From assembly GCF_051513965.1 (NCBI RefSeq), contig NZ_CP195847.1, positions 1,178,001 through 1,242,000 on the forward strand: DNA of 64,000 bases, in the 5' to 3' direction. Origin of the DNA: Paramicrobacterium sp051513965. Lineage in GTDB: Bacteria > Actinomycetota > Actinomycetes > Actinomycetales > Microbacteriaceae. A model generated the notes under the pieces. It ran no database searches and was not told the origin of the DNA. It worked only from the letters and a program-made list of their open reading frames with translations. The position numbers were made by a program, and so were the translations under genes. This document shows, piece after piece, positions 16,567 to 24,841 of this stretch; the first letter of the stretch is position 1; every line of letters starts with the position of its first letter.

Positions 16567-17109
16567 GTGAGTTCGCATTTTCCGCTCGTCAAACGTGGCA
16601 AAGGCTACGCCGTCGATGAGGTCGAAGCCTTCCTCGAGCGTGCCCGTGAAGCCTACGACGGCGATCAGCAGAGCTTGATGAGTTCAGAAGATCTGCGGAC
16701 GGCGTCCTTCACAATGAAGCGGAAAGGATACTCGCCGGTTCACGTGGATGCTGCGCTCGAACGTCTGGAAGAGGCTTTCGCGCGACGTGAGCGGGAAACC
16801 GCCCTCGAGACGATGGGCCGTGAAGACTGGATCAGCGAGGCGAAGCAGACAGCGCAGGTCATTCTCAACCGCCTCTCCCGGCCGACCGGCTCCCGGTTCC
16901 GACGGGTCAGTCTGATCACTCAGGGGTACAAGCGAGCAGAGGTTGATCAGTTCGTCGACAAGATCGTGAAGTACTTCACGATCGGAGCGCCGCTCAGCAT
17001 CGACCGAGTCCGAGGCGCGACGTTCCAGAGCGAGCGTGGCGGCTACGACGAGGCACAGGTCGATGCTGTGCTGGATGCCGTCGTCACCGTGATGCTGGCC
17101 GTTCGCTGA
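16567..17109 (+). CDS. DivIVA-domain repeat protein
   Basis: A 180-aa protein made of four copies of the short DivI1A motif, an aromatic or hydrophobic residue, then GY, then VD or VE and a leucine-rich helix. Copies are seen at KGYAVDEVEAFLERA, KGYSPVHVDAALERL, QGYKRAEVDQFVDKI and GGYDEAQVDAVLDAV. Unlike classical DivIVA/Wag31 it lacks the long coiled coil. Repeat proteins of this sort occur in Actinobacteria, and their function is not established; a link to cell poles or membrane curvature is inferred from the motif only. The start is GTG 16567, shortly after GGGAGAATG. Confidence 0.8.
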   Translation: MSSHFPLVKRGKGYAVDEVEAFLERAREAYDGDQQSLMSSEDLRTASFTMKRKGYSPVHVDAALERLEEAFARRERETALETMGREDWISEAKQTAQVILNRLSRPTGSRFRRVSLITQGYKRAEVDQFVDKIVKYFTIGAPLSIDRVRGATFQSERGGYDEAQVDAVLDAVVTVMLAVR

Positions 17110-17149
17110 CCATAAAGGCGTGGCATTGGAGACTTCACCGCGTGCTCAT

Positions 17150-17165
17150 GTAACATAACCGTTAT
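17150..17165 (+). promoter_or_regulatory. GTAAC-type repeat directly before a transglycosylase gene
   Basis: GTAAC-N6-GTTAT ends one base before the GTG start at 17167. The 11-mer CATAACCGTTA (17154-17164) recurs exactly at 63884-63894, upstream of the LysM cell-wall gene. TAACAT at 17151-17156 could be the -10 of a nearly leaderless transcript. The site would then overlap the core promoter. Confidence 0.4.
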
Positions 17166-17166
17166 C

Positions 17167-17853
17167 GTGGGAAAGCATGTTGCAAAATTCGCGCCAACCG
17201 AACCGTCGGTGAAGGCACGCCGTCAACGACCCCGCACTCGCAGGACCATCGTTCTCGGCTTCTTCTCCTTCCTCGCCGCCTTCGGATTCATCGCCGTCAA
17301 CGTCGTCGACCCGTACTCGGGCGCCACCGCGTCTCCGTACTTCCAGGTCGCAACGACTGATCGTGCCGGTGACGCCCAATCGATGGTCGTCGCGGGCTCG
17401 TATGAGACGGCGGTCGATCGCGACGCCTACGACTCATACGTCAAGCCGAAGCCCAAGCCGAAGCCGACCGAGGAGCCGAAGGAGGAGTCCTCCGATTCCT
17501 CGTCAGGCAGCAATGGTGGCGGTTCTGCACCGCCCGCGGGAACTCCGGATCCGGGTTCAGCGAAGGCGATTGCATATGACATGGTGAAGGCCCGCGGCTG
17601 GGGAGACGACCAGTACAGCTGTCTTGTCGCTCTCTGGAACAAGGAGTCTGGCTGGAACGTCTACGCCCACAACGGGTCCTCCGGCGCGTACGGCATCCCT
17701 CAGGCACTGCCCGGCAGCAAGATGGCGTCTGCCGGAGCTGACTGGCAGACGAACCCTGCCACACAGATTACGTGGGGCCTCGGCTACATCACCGGCCGCT
17801 ATGGTTCGCCGTGCGGTGCCTGGTCGCACTCCCAAGCCACAGGCTGGTACTGA
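17167..17853 (+). CDS. Secreted lytic-transglycosylase-like protein
   Basis: The 228-aa product has a basic N-terminus, a hydrophobic signal or anchor segment (about residues 26-46), a Pro/Lys/Glu/Ser-rich linker (KPKPKPKPTEEP, then Ser/Gly repeats), and a C-terminal lysozyme-like domain. The domain shows CLVALWNKESGWN with a likely catalytic Glu, and GAYGIPQALPG, both typical of actinobacterial transglycosylase-like domains that cut peptidoglycan glycan strands. GTG 17167 has no ribosome site in front; an in-frame GTG at 17209 is an alternative. Confidence 0.8.
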   Translation: MGKHVAKFAPTEPSVKARRQRPRTRRTIVLGFFSFLAAFGFIAVNVVDPYSGATASPYFQVATTDRAGDAQSMVVAGSYETAVDRDAYDSYVKPKPKPKPTEEPKEESSDSSSGSNGGGSAPPAGTPDPGSAKAIAYDMVKARGWGDDQYSCLVALWNKESGWNVYAHNGSSGAYGIPQALPGSKMASAGADWQTNPATQITWGLGYITGRYGSPCGAWSHSQATGWY

Positions 17854-17881
17854 TTCTTTCTCACTCTCCTGGAGCTCCTCG

Positions 17882-18178
17882 ATGCCGCGAAGCAACAGGC
17901 CACGTCGACGTGGCAGGCGAGTCGTCGACGAGCACGACGATCTCAGCCATCTTCTCGCGGGTTGGAAACGAACCGAGTTGCGCCGAGGCGTCAGCTGGAA
18001 TATTCAGCCCGTCTCCTCTGAGCAAGCGTTGAAAGAGTATGTTTGCCCAGGATGCGGCGGAACACTGACCGCTGGGACAGCACACGTGGTCGCATGGCGA
18101 GCTGACGGTGTTCTCGGCGACGCGGCTGACCTCGCTGCCCGACGACATTGGCACAAGCACTGCTGGGAGATCTCGTGA
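17882..18178 (+). CDS. Small actinobacterial protein with Cys/His metal-like motif
   Basis: A 98-aa protein with an Arg-rich N-terminus (NRPRRRGRRV) and a C-terminal CPGCGG plus HWHKHCW pattern that could bind zinc. Homologues are common in Actinobacteria and often carry the unsupported label ATP/GTP-binding protein; no Walker motif is present here. ATG 17882 follows GGAGCTCCTC. The stop overlaps the start of the next gene (GTG 18175), so the two are translationally coupled. Confidence 0.7.
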   Translation: MPRSNRPRRRGRRVVDEHDDLSHLLAGWKRTELRRGVSWNIQPVSSEQALKEYVCPGCGGTLTAGTAHVVAWRADGVLGDAADLAARRHWHKHCWEIS

Positions 18179-18903
18179 CAATCCAGATCCGCGGCGCCGT
18201 TGAATTGCCCGCGCTCCGTGAGAACATCAGGCTTCACACCGATGACGGCTTGAAGCTCGTCGGCGAGCTCGCGCTTCCAGCGGAGCGGGAGCCTGTCGCT
18301 ACTCTGGTGACGCTGCATCCCCTCCCGACAGCGGGCGGCTTCATGGACTCGCATATCCTTCGGAAGAGCGCGGCACGTCTTCCGGCCATCGCTGACCTCG
18401 CTGTTCTTCGTTTCAATACGCGGGGGACGACGTCGCCTCGGGGCACGAGCGACGGGAGATTCGGCGACGGCATCGACGAAGAAGCTGATGTCGCAGCGGC
18501 GATGGAGTTCGTCGCTGAGCGCGGCCTACCGAAACCGTGGCTCTTGGGCTGGTCATTCGGAACTGAGCTCGCGCTGAAGTACGGGCGGCAGCATCCGATC
18601 GTCGGAGCAATTCTTCTGTCCCCGCCTCTTCACCGCACGAGCTCCGCAGAGCTCGCGGCCTGGAGCGGCGACGAACGAAAGCTCGTGGCGATCATTCCCG
18701 AACTCGATGACTACCTACGACCAGAAGAAGCTGCAGAGCGTTTCTCAGTCGTTCCGGAGGTCACTCTGGTTCCCGTCGAAGACGGTCGCCACCTTTGGGT
18801 AGGGGAGAAGCAGACGCGGCGGGTTCTCACAGAGATCCTCTCGATCGTGAATCCCTCCGCGCTCCCTCTGAAAACGGAATGGGATGGCCTCACGGAGGAC
18901 TGA
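18175..18903 (+). CDS. Alpha/beta hydrolase
   Basis: A 242-aa alpha/beta hydrolase. The nucleophile elbow is LGWSFGTELALKYG near residues 123-136, after RFNTRGTTSPRG. A C-terminal Asp and His suitable for the triad lie in VPVEDGRHLWVG. It has no signal peptide. The GTG start overlaps the stop of the preceding small protein. The substrate cannot be inferred; the closest general class is the dienelactone-hydrolase or serine aminopeptidase S33 group. Confidence 0.8.
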   Translation: MTIQIRGAVELPALRENIRLHTDDGLKLVGELALPAEREPVATLVTLHPLPTAGGFMDSHILRKSAARLPAIADLAVLRFNTRGTTSPRGTSDGRFGDGIDEEADVAAAMEFVAERGLPKPWLLGWSFGTELALKYGRQHPIVGAILLSPPLHRTSSAELAAWSGDERKLVAIIPELDDYLRPEEAAERFSVVPEVTLVPVEDGRHLWVGEKQTRRVLTEILSIVNPSALPLKTEWDGLTED

Positions 18904-18926
18904 CGTCCGCTCGCAGCGTGCCCCTG

Positions 18927-19979
18927 TCAGAGTTCGTTCTGACGCGGAATGACCACCTGCTTGATGATCAGCAGGATAGCCGCCGCGGTGGGAATGGCGA
19001 CGAGCGCGCCGAGAAGGCCAAGCAGCGAGCCGCCGGCGAGGGCCGCGATGACCACGACAGACCCGGGCACCGATACCGCGCGCCGCATGATGTTCGGACT
19101 GATGACATAGGCCTCGATCTGCATGTACACGAGGTAGTAGACGCCGGCGACGAGTGCTGTGAAAGGCGAACCGAGCCCCGGAATCAGACAGACCAGGGTG
19201 ATGAGGATCGAACCCGACAGTGTGCCGACCAGAGGGATCATCGAGGCGATGAACGCGACCACCGCGAGAATCGGTGGGAAGGGCGCCTGGATGATGGAGA
19301 GAAAGATAAAGGAGAGGATGCCGTTGCAGGCTGCGATACTCGCCTGTCCGATCACGTAATGACCGATTGAGTCGGTGATCTGCTCGCTGAGGTCTGCGAA
19401 GCGCGCCCGCTTGGATGCGGGGACGAGCAGGTACATGCCGCGACGCATCGTCGGAAGAGACGCCGTGAAGTAGAGCGTCAGAATCAGGATGATGAGCGCG
19501 CCGAAGAGGAAGGACCCGATTCCGAGAGCGACATTCAAGATGCCGCTTGAGAGGTTCGTCACGTTGCTGGCATCCGTGAGCCAGTCAGCGGCACCGTCGA
19601 TGAGATCGTCGAACGGTACGAACGGGAACTGCTGCTCGAGGAACTGCAGCAGAGTGAGATCCCCGATCTGTTGCTGGATCTGCGGAATCAGCGCGATGAG
19701 CTTACTCACCTGGTCGACGATGATCGGCACGACCATCCAGATCACGCCGGCGAAGACGGCAAGAACGCAGAGCATCACCGTCAGAAGCGCGGCCCAGCGG
19801 GGAAAGCTCTTCTTCTCGAGCCAGGTGACGATCGGGTCGAGACCGAGCGCGATGAACAGAGCCGCTCCGATGTAGATGAGGATCGTCGAGAGCGAGGTGA
19901 TCGCGCTGATGATGAGGAGGCCGACGCCGACGCCGAGGGTACCGATGAGTCCGACACGAAACGCGTTCTGGATTTTCAC
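18927..19979 (-). CDS. AI-2E family transporter (PerM-like)
   Basis: A 350-aa polytopic membrane protein with about eight hydrophobic segments. It fits the AI-2E/TqsA/PerM family: LGLDPIVTWLEKK near residue 47, a central periplasmic-type loop with two amphipathic helices, and the conserved C-terminal part VSVPGSVVVIAALAGGSLLGLLGA. Family members export autoinducer-2, ions or other solutes; the substrate here is unknown. The start is GTG 19979, with GAGGGGAACGG in front on the coding strand. Confidence 0.88.
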   Translation of the reverse strand: MKIQNAFRVGLIGTLGVGVGLLIISAITSLSTILIYIGAALFIALGLDPIVTWLEKKSFPRWAALLTVMLCVLAVFAGVIWMVVPIIVDQVSKLIALIPQIQQQIGDLTLLQFLEQQFPFVPFDDLIDGAADWLTDASNVTNLSSGILNVALGIGSFLFGALIILILTLYFTASLPTMRRGMYLLVPASKRARFADLSEQITDSIGHYVIGQASIAACNGILSFIFLSIIQAPFPPILAVVAFIASMIPLVGTLSGSILITLVCLIPGLGSPFTALVAGVYYLVYMQIEAYVISPNIMRRAVSVPGSVVVIAALAGGSLLGLLGALVAIPTAAAILLIIKQVVIPRQNEL

Positions 19980-20171
19980 CCGTTCCCCTCTCGATTGCGT
20001 GCCATCATCTTAGACGCAGCCAGCGCTGTGAACGGTATTTCGCGAACCGCTCGCCGAGCCGCTTTTCAGATTCGTCGGCTACTCTGTAGCGTCTGTGATT
20101 GTCACCGTCTGGGGCTCGGAACCCGAATGCCGAGCAGATTACGATCGACGGCGGCTCAGGAGGAGTAACTA

Positions 20172-22007
20172 GTGCGATTCGTTCTGGCTATCGCTGCGTT
20201 CGTCGTGGCCGCCGCCATGATCGTCCTCGGCATTGCACAGAGAACGGTGTTCCTGCCGCCGGCTGCCGTCTCCTACGAGGTCGACATCAAAAACGATCTC
20301 CCGTTCACTGTCATCGACGGAGCTACGATGACCGAGCTTCCGGGCAAGCAATCCGTCACGGCGACGGGCTCGGACGACGTCTTCGTCGCCTATGGGCGCA
20401 CTGCAGACGTGACCGCTTGGCTCGGGGATGAGGCGTACAACACGATTTCGTTCAGCAAGGACGGCACGAAGCTCGTCTCGAAGGAGCATCGTCCGGACAC
20501 GAGCGCGAAGGAGAAGACGGACACGCCAGCTCCTGAGGAGACCGCGAACCCCGATGACGAGGATGCCACCGAGGACGACGCGGAAGAAGAGACCACGGGG
20601 CCGAACCCTGAGGGCTCGGATCTCTGGCTGATGGAGAACATCGAGAAGGATGCCGTGATCGCACCCATGAGCATCCCAGACGACATCAGTGTTCTCATCG
20701 CTTCTGACGGCACGAAGCCGGCGCCGTCGCATGTCAAGCTGACCTGGCCGAGCGATAACTCCACACCGTGGGCCGGGCCGCTGATCGTCGGCGGCATCCT
20801 CATGATCATCGTTGGACTTGTCCTGTATCTGCTCGGTATCAACCACATCCGTCGTTCCCGCGGTCCGCGTCGCAAGGGAATCGAGCAGGGGCGGAAGCGT
20901 CGTCGCCTCGCTCCGGCGCGTGCTCGGAAGGCGATCACCAGCAAGCGGGTTGCGCTCAAACGGGCGCGTGCCGCGGTCATTCCCGTCATGCTGGTCGGCG
21001 CGCTCGGGCTCACAGGCTGCTCTCAGGCGTTCTGGCCCGACTTCACTCCCGACGAGCAAGCGAGCTCGACGCCAACGCCGACTGCGACCGCAGAGGGCGA
21101 GGCTCTGCCCAGTCCGGCCGTGACGGTGCCTCAGCTCGAGGCGATCATGGCGGATGTCTCCGCGGTTGCGACCGAAGCCGACAGTGCACGAGACGCTGAT
21201 CTTGCTGCGACGCGCTTCGGCGGTGCAGCGCTCCAAGAGCGCACGGTCAACTACAAGATCCGCGAGAAGATGTCGGATTATCCGGCACCCGCGTCCATCC
21301 CAGCCTCCCCGCTGACCATCAGCCTTCCGAAGGCGACCGACACATGGCCGCGGACCGTGATCGCCATGATCAAGGACGAAGACCCGACGGTGGCGCCCAC
21401 CTCGGTCGTGCTCCAGCAGGAGAGCCCGCGAGACAACTACAAGGTGATGTACACGCAGCAGCTCGAGCCCGACGCGGTCGTGCCTGAGCTGGCACCCGCC
21501 AGCGTCGGCGCTGCTGAGATTCCACCCGACTCTGCCTGGCTCACGATCGCTCCGGGGCAGTTGGCTGCCGCGTACGCGGACGTCGTCGAGAAGGGCGACA
21601 AGAGCGAGTTCGCCGGCAAGTTCGATCTGGAGAAAGACTCGCTTCTGCAGGCGATCTCAGCGGATCGAAAGAAGAAGCAGGAGGAGCTCCCCGACACCGC
21701 CACCATCTCGTTCGCGACGAAGGCCGGTGATGCGGAGCCGCTGTCGCTGGCGACCCTGAACTCGGGAGCGATCGTCGCAGTGAACATCTCAGAGGTCGAG
21801 ACGGTAAAGCCCAAGCAAGACGGCGCGCTCATCAAGATCCCGGGGACGACAATGTCGGTGCTCGCGGGGCTGGACGAGACAGCGAAGGGCATCGAAGCGA
21901 CGTATTCTGATCAATTGCTGTTCTATGTTCCGCCCGCTGACTCGGACGCGAAGATCTCGCTTCTCGGGTTCAGTCAGGGCATCGTGAGTGCATCGGAGTT
22001 GAAGTGA
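20172..22007 (+). CDS. Large membrane protein with an internal lipobox, unknown function
   Basis: The 611-aa product has three hydrophobic segments. The first (about 3-22) is a signal or anchor. A mostly extracellular region follows, then a second segment (about 199-219), then a strongly basic stretch of about 50 residues. A third segment (about 265-283) ends in VGALGLTGCSQ, a textbook lipobox with Cys283. The rest is an exported-looking domain of about 330 aa starting with Thr/Pro/Ala-rich sequence. It resembles a membrane protein fused to a lipoprotein. I do not recognise a named family. It is coupled to the downstream thioredoxin-TPR gene by a 4-bp overlap. Confidence 0.75.
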   Translation: MRFVLAIAAFVVAAAMIVLGIAQRTVFLPPAAVSYEVDIKNDLPFTVIDGATMTELPGKQSVTATGSDDVFVAYGRTADVTAWLGDEAYNTISFSKDGTKLVSKEHRPDTSAKEKTDTPAPEETANPDDEDATEDDAEEETTGPNPEGSDLWLMENIEKDAVIAPMSIPDDISVLIASDGTKPAPSHVKLTWPSDNSTPWAGPLIVGGILMIIVGLVLYLLGINHIRRSRGPRRKGIEQGRKRRRLAPARARKAITSKRVALKRARAAVIPVMLVGALGLTGCSQAFWPDFTPDEQASSTPTPTATAEGEALPSPAVTVPQLEAIMADVSAVATEADSARDADLAATRFGGAALQERTVNYKIREKMSDYPAPASIPASPLTISLPKATDTWPRTVIAMIKDEDPTVAPTSVVLQQESPRDNYKVMYTQQLEPDAVVPELAPASVGAAEIPPDSAWLTIAPGQLAAAYADVVEKGDKSEFAGKFDLEKDSLLQAISADRKKKQEELPDTATISFATKAGDAEPLSLATLNSGAIVAVNISEVETVKPKQDGALIKIPGTTMSVLAGLDETAKGIEATYSDQLLFYVPPADSDAKISLLGFSQGIVSASELK

Positions 22008-22966
22008 GCGAAACACCACTCGAAGGTGCTGCGATCCGCGGCGCCGTAGACCTGTCGAGTCTTGCCAACCGGGGAGCGCAGCACGCTCCACAGAAAGCAC
22101 CGGGTCAGGGGCAGCAGCAGGCCGCTCCCGCGACCGTGGAGAGCCTGGTGCTCGATGGGACTGATCAGACGGTTGAGAGCTTTGTCGAGCTCTCGATGCA
22201 GGTGCCGGTGCTCGTCGATCTGTGGGCCGAATGGTGCGGGCCCTGCAAGCAGCTGACGCCTGTGCTCGAGAAGGTCGTGACCGATCTGGGTGGCAAGGTC
22301 GTGCTGATGAAGGTGGATGTCGACGCGAATCCCCAGCTCGCACAGGTGTTCCAGGCTCAGTCCATCCCGACCGTCGGTGTCCTTCTCGGCGGACGGCCGA
22401 TGCAGGTCTTCCAGGGCGCCGTCCCCGAAGCTCAGGTTCGCGAGGTGCTCGAGCAGGTTCTCCAGATCGCTGCGCAGAACGGAATCACCGGATCGGTGAC
22501 GGTTTCCGGCGCCACCCAGAATGATGAAGCCGCCGAGCCGGAGCCAGAGCCGCTTCCGCCGCTGCACCAGGAAGCCCATGATGCCGTCGAGCGCGGAGAC
22601 TTCGAAACGGCCATCGCAGCATATGACAAGGCGATCGCGCAGAACCCGAACGACTCTGACGCGCGCGCAGCACGTGCGCAGGTGCGTCTGCTCGTGCGCG
22701 TGAACGGCGCGTCGCTTGATGAGGTACGTCAGGCTGCGGCATCCGAGCCGAACAGTGTCGAGGCTCAACTGGCGGTCGCCGATCTCGATATCTCGGGCGG
22801 ACACATCGATGATGCTTTCGATCGACTGCTGACGCTCTTCCCGACTCTCGACGATGACGGAAAAAACACCGTACGCGAGCGGCTCCTCGAGCTGTTCGAG
22901 GTTGTGGGCAGCGCAGACACGCGTGTCACGAAGGCGCGGGCACGACTCTCCGGCCTGCTCTTCTGA
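22004..22966 (+). CDS. Thioredoxin-TPR co-chaperone (YbbN/CnoX-like)
   Basis: The 320-aa product has a disordered N-terminus of about 45 residues, a thioredoxin domain with the active site WAEWCGPCKQ (Cys78 and Cys81), and a C-terminal TPR region containing AVERGDFETAIAAYDKAI. This matches YbbN/CnoX proteins, which bind clients and assist GroEL or DnaK. In E. coli the site is SxxC; here the full CxxC suggests redox activity, as in many actinobacterial homologues. The GTG start overlaps the previous stop. Confidence 0.9.
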   Translation: MSETPLEGAAIRGAVDLSSLANRGAQHAPQKAPGQGQQQAAPATVESLVLDGTDQTVESFVELSMQVPVLVDLWAEWCGPCKQLTPVLEKVVTDLGGKVVLMKVDVDANPQLAQVFQAQSIPTVGVLLGGRPMQVFQGAVPEAQVREVLEQVLQIAAQNGITGSVTVSGATQNDEAAEPEPEPLPPLHQEAHDAVERGDFETAIAAYDKAIAQNPNDSDARAARAQVRLLVRVNGASLDEVRQAAASEPNSVEAQLAVADLDISGGHIDDAFDRLLTLFPTLDDDGKNTVRERLLELFEVVGSADTRVTKARARLSGLLF

Positions 22967-22988
22967 CCGAGTCAGAGACCTGATCGCG

Positions 22989-23480
22989 TCAGACGGCAAT
23001 CGGCGCCGTGACGGCACCGGTGAGGACCACGAGATCTCGTGGGTCGAGTTCGATGTCGAGGCCACGACGTCCGCCGGAGACGAGAATCTGGGGGTGCTCG
23101 AGTGCGCTCGAGTCGAGAACAGTCTGCAACATCGTCTTCTGACCGATGGGGCTGATCCCACCGACGACATAGCCGGTTCGGCGTTCTGCGAGGGCAGGAT
23201 CTGCCAGTCTGGCGCGCTTGCCGCCGGAAGCCTTGGCGAGTGACTTCAGCTGCACCATGCGCGTGACTGGAACGATCGCCACGATGAGTTCCTCATCGAC
23301 CACGGCGATGAGTGTCTTGAAGATGCATTCCGGATCGACTGCCAGCTCACGTGCTGCTTCAGCCCCGAAATCGGTCACAGCCGGGTTGTGTGTGTAGCGG
23401 CGGACCGCGAAGGGGACACGGGCTGCGGCCAGGGCTCGCGTCGCTGGAGTTCCTTCCGAACCAGAGGAGCGTTTGGCCAT
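22989..23480 (-). CDS. ybaK: YbaK/EbsC family Cys-tRNA(Pro) deacylase
   Basis: This enzyme removes Cys wrongly attached to tRNA-Pro and related mistakes. The 163-aa product shows ALAAARVPFAVRRY, DPECIFKTLIAVVD, VPVTRMVQLKSLAKASG and YVVGGISPIGQK, which are the family signatures. It is convergent with the thioredoxin gene and divergent from the cysteine desulfurase. Confidence 0.93.
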   Translation of the reverse strand: MAKRSSGSEGTPATRALAAARVPFAVRRYTHNPAVTDFGAEAARELAVDPECIFKTLIAVVDEELIVAIVPVTRMVQLKSLAKASGGKRARLADPALAERRTGYVVGGISPIGQKTMLQTVLDSSALEHPQILVSGGRRGLDIELDPRDLVVLTGAVTAPIAV

Positions 23481-23596
23481 TCAGTGTCCTCTCTCGTTTG
23501 CGGAACGGCTACGCGCTCTGAGGGAACCCAGGCGCAGGTTCTAGAGTAATTGTGGTGGTGCCCGAGAGATGCGGGCGGCACCTTGGAAGGAACTTC

Positions 23597-24811
23597 ATGA
23601 GCGTGTATCTCGATCACGCGGCGACCACGCCGATGCGTCCAGAGGCGCTGTCGGCGTACGTGGAAGCCCTGTCGCTTGTCGGCAATCCGGCATCCATTCA
23701 CTCGACCGGTCAGCGGGCGCGTCAGCTGCTCGAAGAGTCTCGCGAGACGGTCGCGACCTCACTCGGCTGCGACCCGATCGAGGTGATCTTCACATCAGGT
23801 GGCACAGAGTCGATCAACATGGCGCTGAAGGGCCTCTACTGGGCGCGCAACACTGCGGCCGAGCGGCCAGTGGTGCTGGTCGCCGGGGGAGAGCACCACG
23901 CGACCATCGACACGGTCGAATGGCTTGCCGCGCACGACGGAGCAGAGGTGCGTGAGCTTCCGCTTGACGATGAGGGGATGCTGCAGCCCGCTGTGTTGGA
24001 CAGTGCCCTGAGCCAGTGCGCGTCCGATTGTGCCGTGGTGAGTGTGATCTTCGGCAACAACGAGGTCGGAACGATTCAACCGGTCGTCGAGCTCGCGCGC
24101 GTCGCTGCGTCACACGGCGTGCCGCTGCATGTCGACGCGGTCGCCGCGTACGGCTACGTGCCGATCGATGTGGCGCAGATTCGACGTGCGAGCGAATCTG
24201 CAGGCGACTCAGGGCTTGTGGCGCTCAGCGTCTCCGCTCACAAGATCGGTGGACCCGTCGGTGTCGGCGCGCTGTACCTGGCACGTACGGCCACCGTCGA
24301 GCCGCTGCTTCACGGAGGGGGTCAGCAGCGCAACGTGCGATCAGGGACGCAGGACGTCGCGGGCGCTGTCGCGTTCGCTGCGGCATCCCGAATCGCCTGC
24401 GCCAGCATGAGCTCCGAAAGCGCGCGACTTCGAGATCTGCGCGACGACCTGATCGCCCAGGTGCAGTCGACCGTTCCGGAGGCGCAGCTGAACGGTTCGG
24501 TCGAGCACAGACTGCCGGGAAACGCGCACTTCACGTTTCCCGGCTGTGAGGGCGACTCTCTGCTGTTCCTGCTCGACATGGCAGGGGTGGCAGTCTCGAC
24601 AGGATCTGCGTGCCAGGCCGGGGTGCCAGAGCCGTCGCACGTACTTCAGGCCATGGGGCGTTCAGAGCGCGACGCACGCGGCGCTCTTCGCATCACGCTT
24701 GGGCACACGACAACGCGAGACGATGTCGCGGCTTTCGTCGCTGCGCTTCCCGGTGCTTACGCGAACGCGGCGAAAGCGGGGCTCTCCGATCGAGACGTCT
24801 CGCGCCGCTGA
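23597..24811 (+). CDS. Cysteine desulfurase (NifS/IscS-like)
   Basis: A 404-aa PLP enzyme that takes sulfur from cysteine. Signs are VYLDHAATTPMRP at the N-terminus, the PLP-lysine motif SVSAHKIGGPVGVGALY near residue 215, and the sulfur-accepting Cys in STGSACQAGVPEPSHVL. The start ATG 23597 follows GGAAGGAAC. mnmA follows after 30 bp, so this copy most likely serves tRNA 2-thiouridylation, although it could also supply other sulfur pathways. Confidence 0.93.
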   Translation: MSVYLDHAATTPMRPEALSAYVEALSLVGNPASIHSTGQRARQLLEESRETVATSLGCDPIEVIFTSGGTESINMALKGLYWARNTAAERPVVLVAGGEHHATIDTVEWLAAHDGAEVRELPLDDEGMLQPAVLDSALSQCASDCAVVSVIFGNNEVGTIQPVVELARVAASHGVPLHVDAVAAYGYVPIDVAQIRRASESAGDSGLVALSVSAHKIGGPVGVGALYLARTATVEPLLHGGGQQRNVRSGTQDVAGAVAFAAASRIACASMSSESARLRDLRDDLIAQVQSTVPEAQLNGSVEHRLPGNAHFTFPGCEGDSLLFLLDMAGVAVSTGSACQAGVPEPSHVLQAMGRSERDARGALRITLGHTTTRDDVAAFVAALPGAYANAAKAGLSDRDVSRR

Positions 24812-24829
24812 AGCTCAGGATCCCCGACG

Positions 24830-24835
24830 TACACT
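24830..24835 (+). promoter_or_regulatory. -10 element (TACACT) 6 bases before mnmA
   Basis: TACACT is followed by GGAACG and ATG 24842, the same geometry as at the trmD, ligA and CDP-alcohol transferase starts. It suggests that mnmA can be transcribed separately, without a leader. Confidence 0.45.
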
Positions 24836-24841
24836 GGAACG

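Noticed and set aside
15151..16578. Long reverse-strand open frame opposite frr and cdsA
   Set aside because: It is an antisense shadow rich in Arg, Asp and Glu, with no family motif; frr and cdsA on the forward strand are certain.
20169..21236. Reverse open frame opposite the lipobox protein gene
   Set aside because: The composition is that of a high-GC antisense frame, and the forward gene has signal, lipobox and coupled downstream gene.
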